Assembly: GCA_033557675.1 (NCBI GenBank)
Contig: JAWQRM010000118.1
Location: 1-30,125 of the forward strand
Direction of reading: 5' to 3'
DNA length: 30,125 nucleotides
From: Coptodactyla brooksi
Taxonomy: Eukaryota > Arthropoda > Insecta > Coleoptera > Scarabaeidae
Every line of letters starts with the position of its first letter. Positions within the stretch are counted from its first letter, which is position 1. Below are positions 28,331 through 30,125 of this stretch, one piece after another. Made by a program: the position numbers and the translations under genes. Under the pieces are notes generated by a model that was not told the origin of the DNA, did not search any database, and was given only the letters and a program-made list of their open reading frames with translations.

Positions 28331-29855
28331 CGTCTTTTATTTCATACAAGAAAAACCGAAATTACTTTTGCAACAATTTGAGACAATACATTGGGGGTGT
28401 TTTTTCTACTGCATAAACGTAAAAAAAAGGATTTTTATAGTTTCATGTCGTTCTTATAGTTTCAGTTATTAATTAAGTTGGTATACATTACTCCTAGTTG
28501 TAATAATTTTAATTAAATTTATGGATACGAAGCTAATTTCAAAATTATTATCGGCAACTTTAAAAGGAATTAAACTCCCATAATTTTCACACTTTACGTA
28601 TTTTTTTAACTTAATTATTACTACGTATTTAAACAAATTAATTAAGCTTAGTAAATTTATGCGTATAATATATCCTGTTTTTTTATTTGACATATAACTA
28701 CTTAAATATATCATTGTATAAAAATCGTATTTTATTTCATACAAGAAAAATCGAAATTACTTTTGTAACAACCTGAAATAATACATTGTGGGTGTTCCTA
28801 GTTACTAGGCTTGGTAAGGTAACGTTTAAAAAGGGATTTTTATTCTGCGATGTTGGTAGCTTCAGCATCACAGACTGCGGATTATCCTTTCAGTTATTAA
28901 TTAAGTTGGTATCCATTACTTACGTATGATTTCAATGTTATTACCGCCAACTTAAAAGGAAATTAAACCCCCAGAATTTTCTCAGTTTACGTATTTTTCT
29001 GAAGTTAATAATTACTAAATATTTAAACAAATTAATTAGATTAATATAATTAGGTACAAGAAACTATTAATATTATATAAAAATATTCTGTTTTTTTGCA
29101 CATATAATTGATTAAATCACATATAATTGATCTGTTGCATAGAAATAGTGTTTTATTTTATACCAGAAAAACCGAAATTACTTTTATCTCAATCTGAGAT
29201 AATACATTGTGGATGTTTCTAGTTGCTAGTTTTCGAAAGATATCATAAAAAAGGATTTTTATTGTGCGACCAACTTGCAAATCATCCTTATTATTGCCAA
29301 CAATGAAGAGATTAAATTCCCAGAATTTTCTCTACGTATTTTTTGAAGTTAATAATTACCAAATATTTTCACAAATTAATTACCTTTCATAAATTTGTAC
29401 AAACAGCACGAAAAATAATACTATTATATAAAAATATTCTGTGTTTTTTGTTGTACATATATTTTACAACAAAAAAACAGGTACATCATCTGTTGTATAA
29501 TAATAGTGTTTTAGTTTATACGAGAAAAACTGAAATTACTTCTGCAACAATCTGAGACAATACATCGGAGGTACAAAGGTTTTTTTATTGTCCGACGTTG
29601 GTAACTGCGGCAACACAGATTGCAGATCATCCTTTCAGTAATTAATTAAGTTGGTACCATTACTTCTAGTTGTAATTTTAATTAAATTTATGGATACGAA
29701 GTTTACCCATTTAACAGTTTACAGTTTCTTTTAACTTAATAATTACTAAGTATTTAAATATTTAAACAAATTAATTACATTTAGTAAATCTATGCGTATA
29801 ATCACCACGAAAAATATTAATATTCTATAAAAAATTATTCTGCTTTTTTGTTGTA
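28331..29855 (+). repeat. Satellite-like tandem array, four units of about 360-420 bp
   Basis: The anchor TTTTATTTCATACAAGAAAA and its variants occurs at 28335, 28730, 29151 and 29509 (spacings 395, 421, 358). Each is followed by CCGAAATTACTTTTG-like text, GATAATACATTG and a GGATTTTTATT block. CAGTTATTAATTAAGTTGGT occurs in units 1 and 2 (CAGTAATTAATTAAGTTGGT in unit 4). Each unit then has an AAATATTTAAACAAATTAATTA-like block (split here as TATTTAAACAAATTAA). Units end with CTGTTTTTTT just before a CATATA or TACAG junction. The open frames inside (28469-28744 minus, 29343-29555 plus) follow the repeat and do not look coding. Confidence 0.82.
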
Positions 29856-30125
29856 CAGGTGTCCAAATAAGCGTGCAAGGTACCGTATCTCGGAAACTAC
29901 TCATTGTAGAGATTTGCGGTAAAAATATTTACAACTAAATATACAACTAAAAAATATATACTTTTTAAAGCTGAGATAAATTCGAGTCTATTTTGTTAAA
30001 CACTTTTCGCCCTATCTCTAAAATTAAAGTGGTGGGGGTGTTCGAATGATTGCTCTTTATTTGGAATGTCTTCAAAATGCGGTAGAATTGTAGATAGGCA
30101 ACATAACGTAACTTCTATGTTAGTT
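29853..30125 (+). mobile_element. 5' end of a transposon of the TACAGGGTGTCC class, cut by the window edge
   Basis: TGTACAGGTGTCCAAATAAG, then GCGTGCAAGG, CGTATCTCGGAAACTACTCA and TTGTAGAGATT is the typical left end of a repeated insect DNA-transposon family with TACAGGGTGTCC-like termini. The sequence to 30125 is non-coding leader. Its body lies beyond the window. Confidence 0.55.

Noticed and set aside
28469..28744. Minus-strand open frame of 91 codons
   Set aside because: It falls inside a unit of the tandem array and its reading is not preserved in the other units.
1..30125. tRNA, rRNA, CRISPR, operon or prokaryotic-style signals
   Set aside because: No cloverleaf with conserved A and B boxes, no regularly spaced short repeats and no ribosomal RNA words were seen; the genes are spliced and eukaryotic.

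Overview
This looks like nuclear DNA of an insect, most likely a beetle. It is AT-rich, its genes have short GT-AG introns alongside a few multi-kilobase ones, and its poly(A) signals are AATAAA. The proteins look insect-like and the space between exons is filled with decayed DNA transposons. The insect call rests on protein and transposon style; the beetle call is weaker. I saw no CRISPR array, operon, tRNA or rRNA.

Four protein-coding genes can be assembled exon by exon. (1) A plus-strand gene whose 3' portion spans 1418-4715 encodes a multi-pass membrane protein of the DUF389 family; its 5' exons lie left of the window. (2) Minus-strand SSR1 (TRAP-alpha) spans 7192-15625: four coding exons, a predicted 282 aa, two introns of about 3.7 kb. 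(3) Plus-strand AARSD1, an alanyl-tRNA editing protein, spans 16043-22473: seven exons, 407 aa, head to head with SSR1 across 417 bp. (4) Plus-strand DNAJC17 (J domain plus RRM) spans 25102-27227: four exons, 281 aa. All exon joins were checked for reading phase by hand. The genes have unrelated housekeeping roles (ER translocation, tRNA proofreading, spliceosome-linked chaperone) and are not an operon or cluster.

The rest is repeats and transposon remnants. They include a 278-bp piggyBac-style MITE with TTAA target sites (937-1214) and a dispersed family that I call Rep-A with copies at about 5.1, 6.3, 7.6, 10.0 and 20.8 kb. SSR1 intron 3 holds a broken IS630/Tc1-mariner (DDE_3) transposase (8248-9006). 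SSR1 intron 2 holds a very large inverted repeat (12318-13335) with a second foldback beside it (13353-13752). Two halves of a mariner-type element related to DUF4817 proteins lie at 14162-14824 and 27603-28278. A hAT BED-finger fragment sits in a DNAJC17 intron. A four-copy satellite-like array of roughly 360-420 bp units fills 28302-29855.

The most gene-relevant oddity is a 757-bp tandem duplication that copied most of AARSD1 exon 1 into intron 1, giving a pseudo-exon with splice-like borders and an in-frame stop. A near-perfect 208-bp tandem duplication lies just upstream of DNAJC17. I found no convincing new defence or enzymatic system. The least understood protein is the DUF389 membrane protein.
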